From positions 868,001-932,000 of the forward strand of contig CANXME010000531.1 in assembly GCA_948144175.1 (NCBI GenBank): DNA of 64,000 nt, in the 5' to 3' direction. Origin of the DNA: Closterium sp. NIES-65. Lineage: Eukaryota > Streptophyta > Zygnematophyceae > Desmidiales > Closteriaceae. Both the position numbers and the translations under genes were made by a program. Below the pieces are notes generated by a model, which searched no databases, was not told the DNA's origin, and saw only the letters and a list, made by a program, of their open reading frames with translations. Shown here piece by piece: positions 51,001 through 63,599 of this stretch (positions within the stretch are counted from its first letter, which is position 1; every line of letters begins with the position of its first letter).

Positions 51001-54000
51001 CTGGGGGGGGACCTGGTACCAAGAAGAGCGGGGGTGGGGGGAGGGACGGAGTGCGGTAGGGGAAGAGGCGGTAGTAGGGTACCGACTCGTCGAATGTGAC
51101 GTCCTGGGAGGACAGAACACGTCGAGAGGTGGGGTGGTAAAACTGCCACCCAGGGGCGTCGGGGGGGAACCCCAGGAAGACGCAGGGAGAAGCACGAGGG
51201 GACAGCTTGTCCGCAGACAGGTCGCGAACAAACGCCCGAGATCCCCAGACCCGGAACGCCGACGCATCGCCAACCTTCCCCGTCCACAACAGAGCTGGGG
51301 AGGTCTCCGGTCGAGAGACCCTGGGGTGGAGGTTGATCTGGTGCGCAGCGTACCTGACCGCAAACGGCCACAGAAAATGGGGAGCAGCCGCATGCATCAT
51401 GGACGTACGAGCGACGTCCATGACCATGCCGATGCGGCGCTCAGCGATCCCATTCTGCTGTGGTGAGTCCGGAAGCGTGAAGGTCTGACGGATGCCTCGC
51501 ACACGACAGTAGGCACTCAGGATGGCCGAGGAGAACTCTCCGCCTCTGTCCGAGTGCAGACGCAAGACAGGGAAGTCAGAGCCAAAGCTTCTCCGAAGCT
51601 GAAGACGAGCTGCGCGGATCCAGTCGATCAACACCTGAGTGACCTCACCCTTGCTGCGCAAGGGGAAGACTGTGGTGTAACGCGAGTAGTCGTCAACCAC
51701 TAGCAGGAAGTAGCGCTCCTGACCCTGTCCACGGACGCGGGCTGGGCCCCACACGTCCATGTGAAGCGTCTGCAACGGGGCCTCTGTCGGAGGAAACTGG
51801 GAGGAGTGAGGGGCAGCACGCTGGCGCCCCTCGACACAGGGGACACAGGCAGGGCCAGGGCCCGGAGGAAGGGGAGGGAGGGACCGGGGAAGACCAGACA
51901 CAAGGACCCGCGAGGCCATGCCTCTGAGCCGAAGCAGAGAGGGGTGGCCAAGGCGGTGGTGCCAGAGGAGGGTCTCGTGAGACAGACGACGACACGAACA
52001 AGGGGCAGACTCAGGACCAGACCTGGACGCTGCAGCAAACACCTGACCAGACGAAGGGGCCCTACCAGACGCAGTACCTGGAGGAGAAGCAGTGGTCAGT
52101 GTGTACAGGCTCGACCCCGGCCGACGTGTAAACGTAGCCAGGTGGCGACCTGTATCGGCCTCCGTACAGTGGGTCACCCGCTGACGAGCAGGGGTGAACT
52201 GGTGGACACCTGCATCCTGGAGGTCAGCACCACTCACCAAGTTCGTCGAGAACGAGGGGAGGTAGAGACCAGTCAGGGTGCCAGAGGGGGCCGCCGGACA
52301 CGGGAGGACAGTGGAGAAGCGAGACAGGACAGGCCCCCCAGAGGGGTCAGCCAGGGACACCGCAACCGGCCGACTGAGCGGCGTGAGAGTGGTGCGGTCC
52401 CTAAAGAAGGAGCGAGACGCTCCAGAGTCAAGGGTGAAGGTGTGAGAGGCCGAAGCCGACACAGTACCTGAGAGGGCGGACTCACCAGTACCTGAAAGCA
52501 CAGACGCACTGGCACCTAGAGCAGCAGCCTCACTAGTACCTGACGCGGCAGTACCAATGCCCGGGTCGGGCGGGAAACACCGGTAACAGTCATCCTCATC
52601 ACTACCAGTCACAGCATACATAGCAGAGAGAATAGCATCAAAATCAAGATCATAAATAGCTACACCAGCCCTAGACAGCTCTCCCCAGCGGGGGATCTCA
52701 GCGGCCTCCGGAAACTGCTGACGCCAGGCGTCGGTCAGGCGGCCAAAGCAGCGACGGGCTGTGTGGGCGCCTCCACACCTCTCCCCTGCACGGTCACCAG
52801 TGCGAAGAACGTAGGGGCAGGGACCAAGCGCACCACCGCGCTGACGCTGCAAGTACCACTCACGGAGCTGCTGAGGGCCGGGGACGGTGCGAGAGCGCTG
52901 CTGCTGCTGCGGCTGCTGCTGTGGCTGCTGCTGCTGCTGCTGCTGGCGCTGACCACCCCCAGAGCTGCTCCGCTGGGACGAGCCACTCCGACCCCCTCCT
53001 CCACCGCCACCCCCGCCTCCACCGCCACCCCCGTCGCCACCGCCACCTCCCCCACCAGGACCGTCGCTCCCACCGCTCCCACCGCCTCCTCCGCTACCAC
53101 CTCCGCCGCCACCTCCGCCTCCACCGCCGCCACTACTACCTCCACTCCCGCCACCACCCCCCCCGCCACCCCCACTCCCCCCTCCACCCCCACCGCCTCC
53201 TCCACCGCCCCCTCTGGCTCCACCCGCTCCCTTGCCCCCCTTGCCCTTGCCAGTGCGGCGTCTGCCACTGGGGGCAGACGCCGCGCCGACCGACTCAAAA
53301 CCAACGAGGTCGGCCGCAGCGGCAGAGGCGACAGAGGGCAGCAGGGGGGAGGGACCACACCCCTCAAAGATGGGGGTGCGAGGGTCACCCCGAGAGGCCC
53401 CTACAGCGACAATACTCTTCTCAGCCGCTAGCAGGGACTCCTCAAGGAGGTCGACAGTGAGAGTGGTGGGACAGACAGAGAGAAACTGGTCCCTAACGAC
53501 ACGAAGGGACTCAGGAAGACGGGTGACGAGAAAGTAGAGAGTGATGTACATGGGAGGAGGGTTCGCAGCGCGGAACTCAGCAGGAAGGGCAGCGCGGTAG
53601 CGGGTGTCACTAGCGCGGAGGTGGGTAACGAGGTCAGCGACAGTGGGAAAGGAAGCGAGGTCAGGGAAGAGAAACGGTAGCATGAGGCGGCTAAGGGTAG
53701 CGGAGGAAGGGGAGGAGTAGCGCGCAACTACAGCGTCGTACAAGGCCTGAGCGGTCTTGCACTGACTAAAGTGGGCACGCTCAGAGGAAGGGAGGTGGCG
53801 ACGCACAGCAAGACGTGCAGCAGCATCGCGGGTCGCCCACTTGGAGCGAACGGCAGAGTCAGCATCAGCAGGCGGGGCAGGGACAGCGCCAGAGACAAAG
53901 TCAAAGAGAGAGACCTCATCTACCGCATCACACAGTAAGTACAGCTGCAGGTCCTCGATCCAGACGGCAAAGTCAATGGCCCTCCCCTCAGCGTCAAAAG

Positions 54001-54022
54001 TGAGAACATTGGGGGTGGCCAT
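48095..54022 (-). pseudogene. Element D Gag-Pol, one premature stop
   Basis: Continuous frame of about 1975 codons from MATPNVLTFDAEGRAIDF (54022; an upstream Met at 54043 is less conserved) to LLSS (48095). The only break is a TAG at 49298-49300 where the relatives have Glu (QGSLH*EIWLR). Order: Gag core; basic TGKGKGGKG patch; Gly-rich tract (about 53000-53215); zinc finger CPYVLRTGDRAGERC, GGAHTARRC (CX13CX3HX4C); protease LDSGASRSFF; integrase WHHRLGHPSLLRL and DDYSRYTTVF; linker of GAEPGG repeats; RVT_2 with LVYVDDLVFATAD; RNase H GHADASWADD and TKHIALRYF. Reversion of one codon would give a full polyprotein, so decay is very recent. Confidence 0.9.
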
Positions 54023-54059
54023 GACAGCAGCTGAAAGTCTCACCAGGATGGGAGAGTCG

Positions 54060-55058
54060 GGTAGGTCAGCAGCAGGCGGCTCGGGCTGCTCGGGCGGCTC
54101 GGGCGGCTCGGGCGGCTCGGGCGTCTCGGGTACCGGGCGGCTCGGCTGCTGCTGGGCGGCTCGGCTGCGGCTGGGCGGCTCGGCTGCTGCTGGGCGGCTC
54201 GGCGGGGCCGTCAGGGTGCAGCTGCGGGGCCGGGACAGGGGACGGCGGGGCCGTCAGGGTGCAGCGGCGGGGCCGGGACAGGGGACGGCGGAGCCGTCAG
54301 GTGGCGGGCCAGCAGGCGAGGTGGCGAGCCGTCAGGTGAGGCGGCGGGGCCGTCAGGTCAGGTGGCGGGCCAGCAGGTGAGGCGGCGGGGCCGTCAGGTC
54401 AGGTGGCGGGCCAGCGGGTGAGGCGGCGGGCCGTCAGGTGAGGTGGCGGGCCAGCAGGTTAGGCGGCGGGCCGTCAGGTGAGGCGGCGGGGCCGTCAGGT
54501 CAGGTGGCGGGCCAGTAGGTGAGGCGGCGGGCCGTCAGGTGAGGCGGCGGGGCCGTCAGGTAAGGTGGCGGCGGGCCGTCAGGTGAGGCGGCGGGGCCGT
54601 CAGGTAAGGTGGCGGGCCAGCAGGTGAGACGGTGGGCCGTCAGGTGAGGCGGGGGGGCCGTCTGGTGAGGTGGCGGGCCAGAAGTCGAGGCGGCGGGCCG
54701 TCAGGTGAGGCGGCGGCCGTCAGGTAAGGCGGCTGCGGGGCCGACAGGGGTGCAGCGGGGGGGGGGGGGGGCCTGCTGCAGCGACGAAGAGGCCGCGCGG
54801 CCGTCTTGAGGGCGGCGCGGCGCGGCAGAGCCGAGAGGGCGGCGCGGCGCGGCTGTAAGGGCCGCGCGAAGTGGGGCCTGAACCGCGCGCGCGAAAAAAA
54901 ATGAGTCGCGCGCGCGACTCTCGGGGCGCCACAAGGGCAGCTCGACGCGCACTAGGGGGAGCGCGCCTCGGGGAGAATAGGGCGCGCTCCGGGCAGGAAA
55001 AAAAAAAATCGTGGGTGGGCCCAAAGAACGGTCCTTAGGAGGGACCCGCTCTATACCA
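54060..55058 (-). repeat. Leader of D with GTCAGGTGAGGCGGCGGG repeats
   Basis: Between primer site and gag. 54080-54200 carries GGCTCGGGC and GGCTCGGCTGC units. 54230-54730 carries about 20 units of roughly 20-35 bp built from CCGTCAGGT-AGG-GGCGGG and GGCCAGCAGGT. Nearer the LTR (about 54940-55025) the minus strand reads GGGCCCACCCACGATTTTTTTT then CCTGCCCGGAGCGCGCC, the motif shared with B. Confidence 0.85.
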
Positions 55059-55189
55059 TGTGAAACTAACTGAACAGGAATGAATTGACTAAGTCAGAGT
55101 TGGGTACAAATACAACCCTAGCAAACTGTACCCCATATGTGCTACCCCACTATAGCCTACAAACATGCATCAGCTATAATAATCTGACA
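55059..55189 (-). repeat. 5' LTR of element D
   Basis: 131 bp, flanked on the inside by the TGGTATAGAGC primer site and on the outside by GGTGT. Confidence 0.92.
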
Positions 55190-56655
55190 GGTGTGTCCAG
55201 TTGGTGAAGTTAACGATGGCTTTGCTATCGGCGGTGCCAAGATCAAGAACGAAGTCAAGAACGAAGACGTTGTTCTTGAGGACCGCCTTGCCGATGTAGA
55301 GTCCTCCTCTCCCGTGATACAGCTTGAATTCTTGGGTGGTGCTGTCTGCTTCGAGGTGAATCCCTTTTGCCATTAGCTGACGGACGCTCAGTAAGTTGTA
55401 GCCGAGTCCCTCCGCGATTAGTACTTTTGACATCTGCAGTATAACGTTTGTTTCCTTTGACTGAAGTTGAACTACACCTGATTGTAGGCGACTGTAATGA
55501 CAACTTCGCGTTGAAGTTGGTGTTCTCGTTGAACGAAGCGTCCCGAGGAGCACATGTGCTGTCCGCAGCAAGTGTCCAAGAACCATGTGTCCTTTCCGGA
55601 TGGTTCGCTTTGGGCGATGGCGGCGTATGTCGGGTTCGGCTGAAGTGACTCGCGGTGGGGTGTGGTTTCGTCGAGTTGTTCTTCCGGTGAGTAGTGTGGT
55701 GGTGACTCAGTGATGTAGGAGTCACTCAGCTTTGCCATGCAGCTGACGATGTTTCTTGCTCCTTGTGCAGGTTGTCCTGTTGAGGTCGTTGAGGCTTGAA
55801 TCTGAGTCGTGGGATTTGCTTGCGCTGAGGCGATTTGGCTGCTTGAAGGTCGAAGTTGCCGCTGTGGAGTTGTTGACTGTTGACGATTCGGACAGTGCGT
55901 ACACGGGTGTCCTGAAGTTTTGAAGATGTGGCAGAACGGAGGTACTGGCTTCGGTTGTTGCAGCCGGTTGTTGTTGTTGTTGTAGCGTCGCTGAGTGTGG
56001 AACGCGAATTCCGGTGCTGATGTCTTCTTTTTGTGTCGTTCTTCTTGCAGGTCCATGTCTTGCTGCTCGGCGTGGATTTCGGGGCAGAGCGCTGCTTCGG
56101 AGATTCATTCGTGAGCTCGGAGAATGGCCTTTGTGGCGCGCCATTGAGGACCGAGGCCGCCGATGATGACTGTCACGAAGGCGTCTTCAGAAATCGACCC
56201 TCCGCATCGAAGAAGCTTGTCGCGCAACTCGCGACATCGACTGATATACGCCATTCCTTTCTCCCCTGGTTTCATTTCAACCGTTGTCAGTTGCGCCATT
56301 AACCGACTTTGGCTTACGCTGTTTGTTGCTTGATACAGGCTCTTCAGGTGGTTGTACGCGAGCTCCGCGGAGTTGCCGTAACCTCGGTAAGACCTTATGT
56401 TCTGCTGTTGAGTCGGGGTGATATTCCTCAGTAGGATCGTGTACGCCATCATTGACTGATAGGTGTACTGCTGCTTCTCTAACTGTGTGCCGTTTGTTGG
56501 GTATGGCAGAGACCCGTCGAAGAACCCGAGTATCTGGGCGCCTTCCATCATCAGCTCAAACTCGAACGACCAGGTGAAGAAGTCATTTCCATCGAAGGGT
56601 CTTGACGTCTGCATCTTCAGAATGTGTGCGAACTGGGACTGAACTTGTAATGCGT
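55190..56655 (-). pseudogene. Family A copy 2: Gag core, zinc finger, protease
   Basis: Encodes FFTWSFEFELMMEGAQILGF, a zinc knuckle in which the second Cys of copy 1 is changed (CHIFKTSGHPCTHC), and protease WFLDTCCGQHMCSSG. Small frame breaks occur near 55490 and 56105. The N-terminal end is cut by solo LTR E. Confidence 0.88.
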
Positions 56656-56777
56656 TGTCAAATGATAATGTTCTGTAGGCTGTAGTGGGGAAGCCCATAT
56701 GGGGTATACATTTCTAGGGTTGCATATTTGTACCACACTCCATTCCTTAGTGCATCATTCTCGTTTCAGTTTTCTCA
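56656..56777. mobile_element. Solo LTR E (122 bp)
   Basis: TGTCAAATGATAATG...TTTTCTCA with a perfect 5-bp target duplication TGCGT (56651-56655 and 56778-56782) inside the family A gag. The core words GTAGGCTGTAGTGGGG and CATATGGGGTA identify it as a member of the same short-LTR group as B, C, D and F. No internal region, hence LTR-LTR recombination. Confidence 0.9.
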
Positions 56778-57228
56778 TGCGTCGAGTTATTTTTCTTGTC
56801 CAGATGAAGGCTGTGGGTGTGGCATAAAGCTGATGGACCCGCGCTCGTACGGAGCAAAGGTGGGCTGCTGTTGTTGATTTCCTCGTGCATATGTTGAGCC
56901 GTCGAGACTCATGGGTGTTGCTCTGTTGTTGTTGCTGTTGTGTGACTGCGCAGGTGCCGATTGCTGGTGTTGCTCGTAGAAGGACATTAAGGAGAAAAAC
57001 TTCTCCATCATGCTCTGGTCGAAGTCTGCAGGTTGATTCGCGGGAGTCTCGGTAGATGTTGCTCTGGATCTTGTTGCTGTGCCCTCCTCTGTATTTAGGC
57101 CAGAGGCAAGAAGTGGAGTAGGAGTAGTGCCCTAGGAGCCGTTGGAGTTGCTGCTTTCCTTTTGTGTAGCCATGCTGATTGATATTGTCGGTATAGAAGT
57201 TGAATTCCACCTGATTGCTCTCATACCA
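56778..57228 (-). pseudogene. Family A copy 2: gag N-terminus and primer site
   Basis: Starts MATQKESSNSNGS (57172) and then a TAG where copy 1 has Ser (57132-57134). It continues in frame as MMEKFFSLMSFYEQHQQS. The initiator-type primer site TGGTATGAGAGC is next to the LTR at 57229. Confidence 0.88.
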
Positions 57229-57263
57229 TGTTGGGCTGAAAAACCCTTAAAATCTTTGCAGGG
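57229..57263 (-). repeat. Truncated 5' LTR of family A copy 2
   Basis: First 35 bp match the 3' LTR at 30768 (TGTTGGGCTGAAAAACCC). Element F is inserted here; the remaining LTR should lie beyond the right edge of the window. Confidence 0.88.
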
Positions 57264-57399
57264 GTGTGAGAAAATGTGAACGAGAGAATGGATGACTATG
57301 AAGTGAAGTGAATACAAATAGGAAACCCTAATTGTGTTGTACCCCCTATGGGATACCCCACTATAGCCTACACAAACAAGTAAGCTATATGTTCTGACA
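57264..57399 (-). repeat. 3' LTR of element F
   Basis: 136 bp; minus sense begins TGTCAGAACATATAGC and contains the shared core GTAGGCTATAGTGGGG and CATAGGGGGTACAA. Confidence 0.9.
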
Positions 57400-57610
57400 C
57401 ACCCCCATAGGCAAAGTGGGGGAGAACAAGGGGTCACAAGACCAGTCAAGCAAAGCAAAGCAAAGCTCAGGGTGGATCACAAAGTCACCACGCATTCCGA
57501 GCACAAGTTCAAAGGCCACAAGCTAGTTCACATGCAAGATCATATATAGAGGTATACAAGAGTCAAGCAAGCAAAGGCAAGAGTATATATATGCGAAGGT
57601 ACAAGCAAGG

Positions 57611-60600
57611 TCAAGAGGAGAGCAAGTGAGGCAAGACAGGCACAAGACCCAACTGCGTGCAGCAACGCTGATGATCACAAGGCGCAAGTGCCTTGGTGAA
57701 GACATCAGCAGTGTTGGCCTCAGAGGCCACGTACGCAAGTCGCAGCTGTCCACGCTGCTGTAGCTCACGAGCAAGAAAGTAGCGGAGAGCAATGTGCTTC
57801 GTTCTGTGCTCCAGTCGCTGCTCTCGACACAAGGCCAGCATGGCCTTGTTGTCTACGTACAGGACTGGAGGAGAACGAGGCTGCTCTCCAAGGTCGGTCA
57901 GCAGGTAGGTGAGCCAGCGTAACTCCTGTGCAGCCATAGCCCCAGCGTAGATCTCAGCCTCACAACTGGAGCCGAGAACAGAAGACGAGCGGGTAGCCCG
58001 CCACGAGACAGAGCCGGAACCAAGGCTGAAGGTGTAACCCTGTGACGACCGCTGCGTAGCCTGGTCGTCAGCCCAAGAAGCGTCTGCGTGCCCATTGAGG
58101 ACCACTGGACTGCGCCCTCCAAGCACTAGCCCCATGCCCGACGTACTGCACAAGTAGCGCAACACCCTCTTCGCTGCAGCCATGTGCTCTGGTCGGTGTC
58201 TCCCAGGAGCAACAAAGCGTGCGAGAATGCTAAGAGGGTATGCGAGGTCAGGTCGTGTGCAGGTCATCAGGTACATGAGGCAGCCAACAAGCTCTGCAAA
58301 CGGGCCACTCGACTCTACGGACTCATCCGAAGGCAGAGCTGAGAGCGAGTGGCGAGTAGGCAGAGGAGTGGCCTGAGGCGAGGAGTACGTGAAGCCGAAG
58401 CGCTGAAGGACCTGCTGCACCATGTGTGACTGAGTCAGGGTAATGGTGCGGCGTGCTCTGTCCCGGGTGATCTGCAAGCCAAGGTAGCTGCGCAGTTCAC
58501 CCAGGTCAGTGCACGTGTGTCTCTTCTGCAGCTCGGACTTCACGTAGGCGAGTCCAGCAGTGTCAGCTGTGGCAAAGACCAAGTCGTCGACGTACACGAG
58601 GATGTAGAACGGCGGCAGAGAGGTGTCGGTGCGCAGAAACAGCGACGGGTCGGCAGTGGAAGGAGCAAACCCAAGTGCCGCGAGCGTAGTCCTCAGTGTG
58701 TCGTGCCACTCACGTGGCGCCTGGCGGAGACCGTAGACTGGACGCCGGAGACTCCACTGGGTACCAGGAGGGAAAGACCCAGTGAAGCCAGGTGGGCGAC
58801 GCAGCCAGATCTCCTCGTGCAGGCTGCCCTGCAAGAAAGCTGTGCTGAAGTCGAGAGAGTGCAGCTCGTAGTCACGGTGAGCGGCAACGTGCAGCAGAAC
58901 CCGAAGAGTGGTCATCTTCGGGGTGGGGGAGAAGGTCTGAAAGTAGTCAACCCCCTGCCGCTGACTGAAGCCACGAGCCACGTAACGCGCCTTGAAGACA
59001 GGCGGAGAACCCGGCGGCCGCTTCACCCTGAAAATCCACATGCCACTGACGATGTTCGCCCCAGGAGGGGGAACAGCGTCAACGTAGGTGCCTGTGGACT
59101 TCCAGGAAGCCATCTCTGCATCCATAGCTGCCTGCCACTGAGAGGAGTAGGGACCCTCTATCGCCTCCGCGTAAGAGCGTGGAGTCGGGATGTCTGGTGC
59201 ATCCGGGTCTCCCTCAGGGGCTAGCAGTACAGACGCGAGACGAGGTGAAGCGGCGGCCAGACACTGGAACTCCTCCTGCCTGTCCTCAAGGACGTCCGTG
59301 CCAAGGGCACACTCACCCCCGACGGACGGAGGACAGGCGAACTCAGACTCAGTGACAAGACGAGCAGCGTAGTCTAGACGACAGCGCGCAGCAAATTCGA
59401 CAAGCTCAGTGACAAGGGCAGACGCAGCAGACGACTCGAAGGAAGGGTCAGTGACAGCAGTAGCCAGGAGACGCGTGACACTAGGACTGGCAGCACGAAG
59501 AGAGTCCGACTCCGGGTCGGCAAGAGCAGGAAGAGAGGAAGCAGGAGGAGAAGGCAAAGGGGCACGCAGAGGAGCAGTGGACGGACGCAGTGACATCCGG
59601 TGGGTGCCAGGGACAGGAGGAGGACGCTGACGCGACCCGCGACCACTAGCGCGCTCAGTACGAACAGGCGACACAGGACGAGACGCAGGCTCACGACGCT
59701 CAGTAAGACCTCCAGTCGGACCAGCGTAGGGAAGGAGCAGGCAAAGGGGAGGCAGGCTGTAGCTGTGGCTGTGACCGGACAGGCTGCGGACCCTCTAAGG
59801 GAGGAGGAGGAGGTGTAAGACCAAGAACCTGCTGCAGGAGCGGAACGAAGTACGGTCGGGGCCGCGCGGCGACGCTAGAAACAGCAGGAACAGCACCAGC
59901 AGCCCCGGCAGGAGCACCCACTCCAGCAGCACCTCCAGCAGCACTGTCAGTCGGACCGCCAACGGCAGGCTCAGCGCCAACACCCTCAGCAGTACCAGCT
60001 CCAGGAGAACTCTCAGACCCAGCAGCTCCAGCACCCACAGTACGAGCACCGGCGGGACGCGCGGCAGCAGTACCCTCTGCAGCCGAAGAACCACCAGCAC
60101 CAGCAGCACGCCTCCAGCGCCTGGCAAACCACTCACGCAGCTCCTGTGGGGAGAGTGGCTCCCGGCGAGACGAAGCACCCCCAGGCACAGCACCTCCAGG
60201 CTCAGCACCCCTAGACACAGCACCCCCAGGCACAGCACCCCCAGGCTCAGCAACCCCAGGCACAGCACCTCCAGGCTCAGCACCCCCAGGCACAGCACCC
60301 CCAGACTCGGCACCTCCAGGCTCAGCACCCCCAGGCACAGCACCCCCAGGCTCAGCACCCCCAGGCTCAGCACCCCCAGACTCGGCACCTCCAGGCTCAG
60401 CACCCCCAGACTCCGCACCCCCAGGCTCAGCTCCCGCAGCAGCACCAGAGTCACCAGTGACCTCGACAGGCTCGACCGCGTCTACCTGGGACACACCTGA
60501 AGGGGCAGGACCCTGAGGGGGGAGGGGGACTACCGGGGGGGGACCTGGTACCAAGAAGAGCGGGGGTGGGGGGAGGGACGGAGTGCGGTAGGGGAAGAGG

Positions 60601-63542
60601 CGGTAGTAGGGTACCGACTCGTCGAACGTGACGTCCTGGGAGGACAGAACACGTCGAGAGGTGGGGTGGTAAAACTGCCACCCAGGGGCGTCGGGGGGGA
60701 ACCCCAGGAAGACGCAGGGAGAAGCACGAGGGGACAGCTTGTCCGCAGACAGGTCGCGAACAAACGCCCGAGATCCCCAGACCCGGAACGCCGACGCATC
60801 GCCAACCTTCCCCGTCCACAGCAGGGCTGGGGAGGTCTCCGGTCGAGAGACCCTGGGGTGGAGGTTGATCTGGTGCGCAGCGTACCTGACCGCAAACGGC
60901 CACAGAAAATGGGGAGCAGCCGCATGCATCATGGACGTACGAGCGACGTCCATGACCATGCCAATGCGGCGCTCAGCAATCCCATTCTGCTGTGGTGAGT
61001 CCGGAAGCGTGAAGGTCTGACGGATGCCTCGCGCACGACAGTAGGCACTCAGGAGGCCAGAGGAGAACTCTCCGCCTCTGTCCGAGTGCAGACGCAAAAC
61101 AGGGAAGTCAGAGCCAAAGCTCCTCCGAAGCTGGAGACGAGCTGTGCGGATCCAATCGATCAACACCTCAGTGACCTCACCCTTGCTGCGCAAGGGGAAG
61201 ACTGTGGTGTAACGCGAGTAGTCGTCAACCACCAGCAGGAAGTAGCGCTCCTGACCTTGTCCACGGACGCGGGCTGGGCCCCACACGTCCATGTGAAGCG
61301 TCTGCAACGGGGCCTCTGTCGGAGGAAACTGGGAGGAGTGAGGGGCAGCACGCTGGCGCCCCTCGACACAGGGGACACAGGTGGGGCCAGGGCCCGGAGG
61401 AAGGGGAGGGAGAGACCGGGGAAGACCAGACACAAGGACTCGCGAGGCCATGCCTCTGAGCCGAAGCAGAGAGGGGTGGCCAAGGCGGTGGTGCCAGAGG
61501 AGGGTCTCGTGAGACAGACGACGACACGAGCAGGGGGCAGACTCAGGACCAGACCTGGACGCTGCAGCAAACACCTGACCAGACGAAGGGACCCTACCAG
61601 ACTCAGCACCTGGAGGAGAAGCAGTGGTCAGTGTGTACAGGCTCGACCCTGGCCGACGTGTAAACGTAGCCAGGTGGCGACCTGTATCCGCCTCCGTGCA
61701 GTGGGTCACCCGCTGACGAGCAGGGGTGAACTGGTGGACACCCGCATCCTGGAGGTCAGCACCACTCACCAAGTTTGTCGAGAACGAGGGGAGGTAGAGA
61801 CCAGTCAGGGTGCCAGAGGGGGCCGCCGGACACGGGAGGACAGTGGAGAAGCGAGACAGGACAGGCCCCCCAGAGGGGTCAGCCAGGGACACCGCAACCG
61901 GCCGACTCAGCGGCGTGAGAGTGGTGCGGTCCCTAAAGAAGGAGCGAGACGCTCCAGAGTCAAGGGTGAAGGTGTGAGAGGCCGAAGCCGACACAGTACC
62001 TGAGAGGGCAGACTCACTAGCACCTGAGAGCACAGACGCACTGGCACCTAGAGCAGCAGCCTCACTAGTACCTGACGCGGCAGTACCAATGCCCGGGTCG
62101 GGCGGGAAACACCGGTAACAGTCATCCTCATCACTACCAGTCACAGTATACATAGCAGCGAGAATAGCATCAAAATCAAGATCATAAATAGCTACACCAG
62201 CCCTAGACAGCTCTCCCCAGCGGGGGATCTCAGCGGCCTCCGGAAACTGCTGACGCCAGGCGTCGGTCAGGCGGCCAAAGCAGCGGCGGGCTGTGTGGGC
62301 GCCTCCACACCTCTCCCCTGCACGGTCACCGGTGCGAAGAACGTAGGGGCAGGGACAAAGCGCACCACCACGCTGACGCTGCAAGTACCACTCACGGAGC
62401 TGCTGAGGGGCGGGGACAGTGCGAGAACGCTGCTGCTGCTGTGGCTGCTGCTGCGGCTGCTGCTGCTGCTGCTGCTGGCGCTGACCACCCCCAGAGCTGC
62501 TCCGCTGGGACGAGCCACTCCGACCCCCGCCTCCACCGCCACCCCCGCCTCCACCGCCACCTCCGTCTCCACCGCCAGGACCGTCGCTCCCACCGCTCCC
62601 ACCGCCTCCTCCGCTACCACCTCCGCCGCCACCTCCGCCTCCACCGCCGCCACCAGTACCTCCACTCCCGCCACCACCCCCACAGCCACCCCCACTCCCC
62701 CCGCCACCCCCACCGCCTCCTCCACCGCCCCCTCTAGCTCCACCCGCTCCCTTGCCCCCCTTGCCCTTGCCAGAGCGGCGTCTGCCGCTGGGGGCAGACG
62801 CCGCGCCGACCGACTCAAAACCGGTGAGGTCGGCCGCAGCGGCAGAGGCGACAGAGGGCAGCAGGGGGGAAGGACCACACCCCTCAAAGATGGGGGTGCG
62901 AGGGTCACCCCGAGAGGCCCCTACAGCGACAATACTCTTCTCAGCCGCTAGCTGGGACTCCTCAAGGAGGTCGACAGTGAGAGTGGTGGGACAGACAGAG
63001 AGAAACTGGTCCCTAACGGCACGAAGGGACTCAGGGAGACGGGTGACGAGAAAGTAGAGAGTGATGTACATGGGAGGAGGGTTCGCAGCGCGGAACTCAG
63101 CAGGAAGGGCAGCGCGGTAGCGGGTGTCACTAGCACGGAGGTGGGTAACGAGGTCAGCGACAGTGGGAAAGGAAGCGAGGTCAGGGAAGAGAAACGGTAG
63201 CATGAGGCGGCTAAGGGTAGCGGAGGAAGGGGAGGAGTAGCGTGCAACTACAGCGTCGTACAAGGCCTGAGCGGTCTTGCACTGACTAAAGTGGGCACGC
63301 TCAGAGGAAGGGAGGTGGCGACGCACAGCAAGACGTGCAGCAGCATCGCGGGTCGCCCACTTGGAGCGAACGGCAGAGTCAGCATCAGCAGGTGGGGCAG
63401 GGACAGCGCCAGAGACAAAGTCAAAGAGAGAGACCTCATCTATCGCATCACACAGTAAGTACAGCTGCAGGTCTTCAATCCAGACGGCAAAGTCAATGGC
63501 CCTCCCCTCAGCGTCAAAAGTAAGAACATTGGGGGTGGCCAT
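57611..63542 (-). pseudogene. Element F Gag-Pol with one frameshift
   Basis: Gag to linker open from MATPNVLTFDAEGRAIDF (63542) to about 59700; RT-RNase H open from about 59674 to 57611. The break is a 2-bp loss in the linker (plus strand GCGTAGGGAAGGAGC versus GCGTAGGGAGAAGGAGC in D at 50210). Motifs as in D: CX13CX3HX4C finger, LDSGASRSFFRDRT, WHHRLGHPSLLRL, LHSDRGGEFSSGLLSAYC, LVYVDDLVFATAD, TKHIALRYF. RT residues MTTLRVLLHVAAHRDYELHS and onward equal the fragment inserted in element C. Confidence 0.9.
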
Positions 63543-63599
63543 GGCAGCAGCTGAAAGTCTCACCGGGCTGGGAAAGTCGGGTAGGTCAGCAGCAGAGGA

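Larger units (their letters stand above)
47760..55189 (-). mobile_element. Short-LTR copia element D, nearly intact
   Basis: LTRs 47760-47890 and 55059-55189 (131 bp each, one visible substitution, CATCAACTAT versus CATCAGCTAT). Target duplication is GGTGT (47755-47759 and 55190-55194). Primer site TGGTATAGAGCGGG (minus strand) beside the 5' LTR. Polypurine tract CTATGGGGGTG before the 3' LTR. One Gag-Pol frame interrupted by a single stop codon. Confidence 0.94.
30768..57263 (-). mobile_element. Family A copia copy 2, fragmented by five insertions
   Basis: The 3' LTR is 30768-31197 (430 bp, TGTTGGGC...CCAACA). The 5' LTR begins at 57229 after the TGGTATGAGAGC primer site and is cut at 57263 by element F. 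The interior is split into 31198-31954, 38736-39336, 45758-47759, 55190-56655 and 56778-57228, which join collinearly with the intact copy at 5669-11725. The inserted DNA between these pieces is elements B, C, D and solo LTR E. The frame carries stops and a frameshift, so the copy is dead. Confidence 0.93.
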
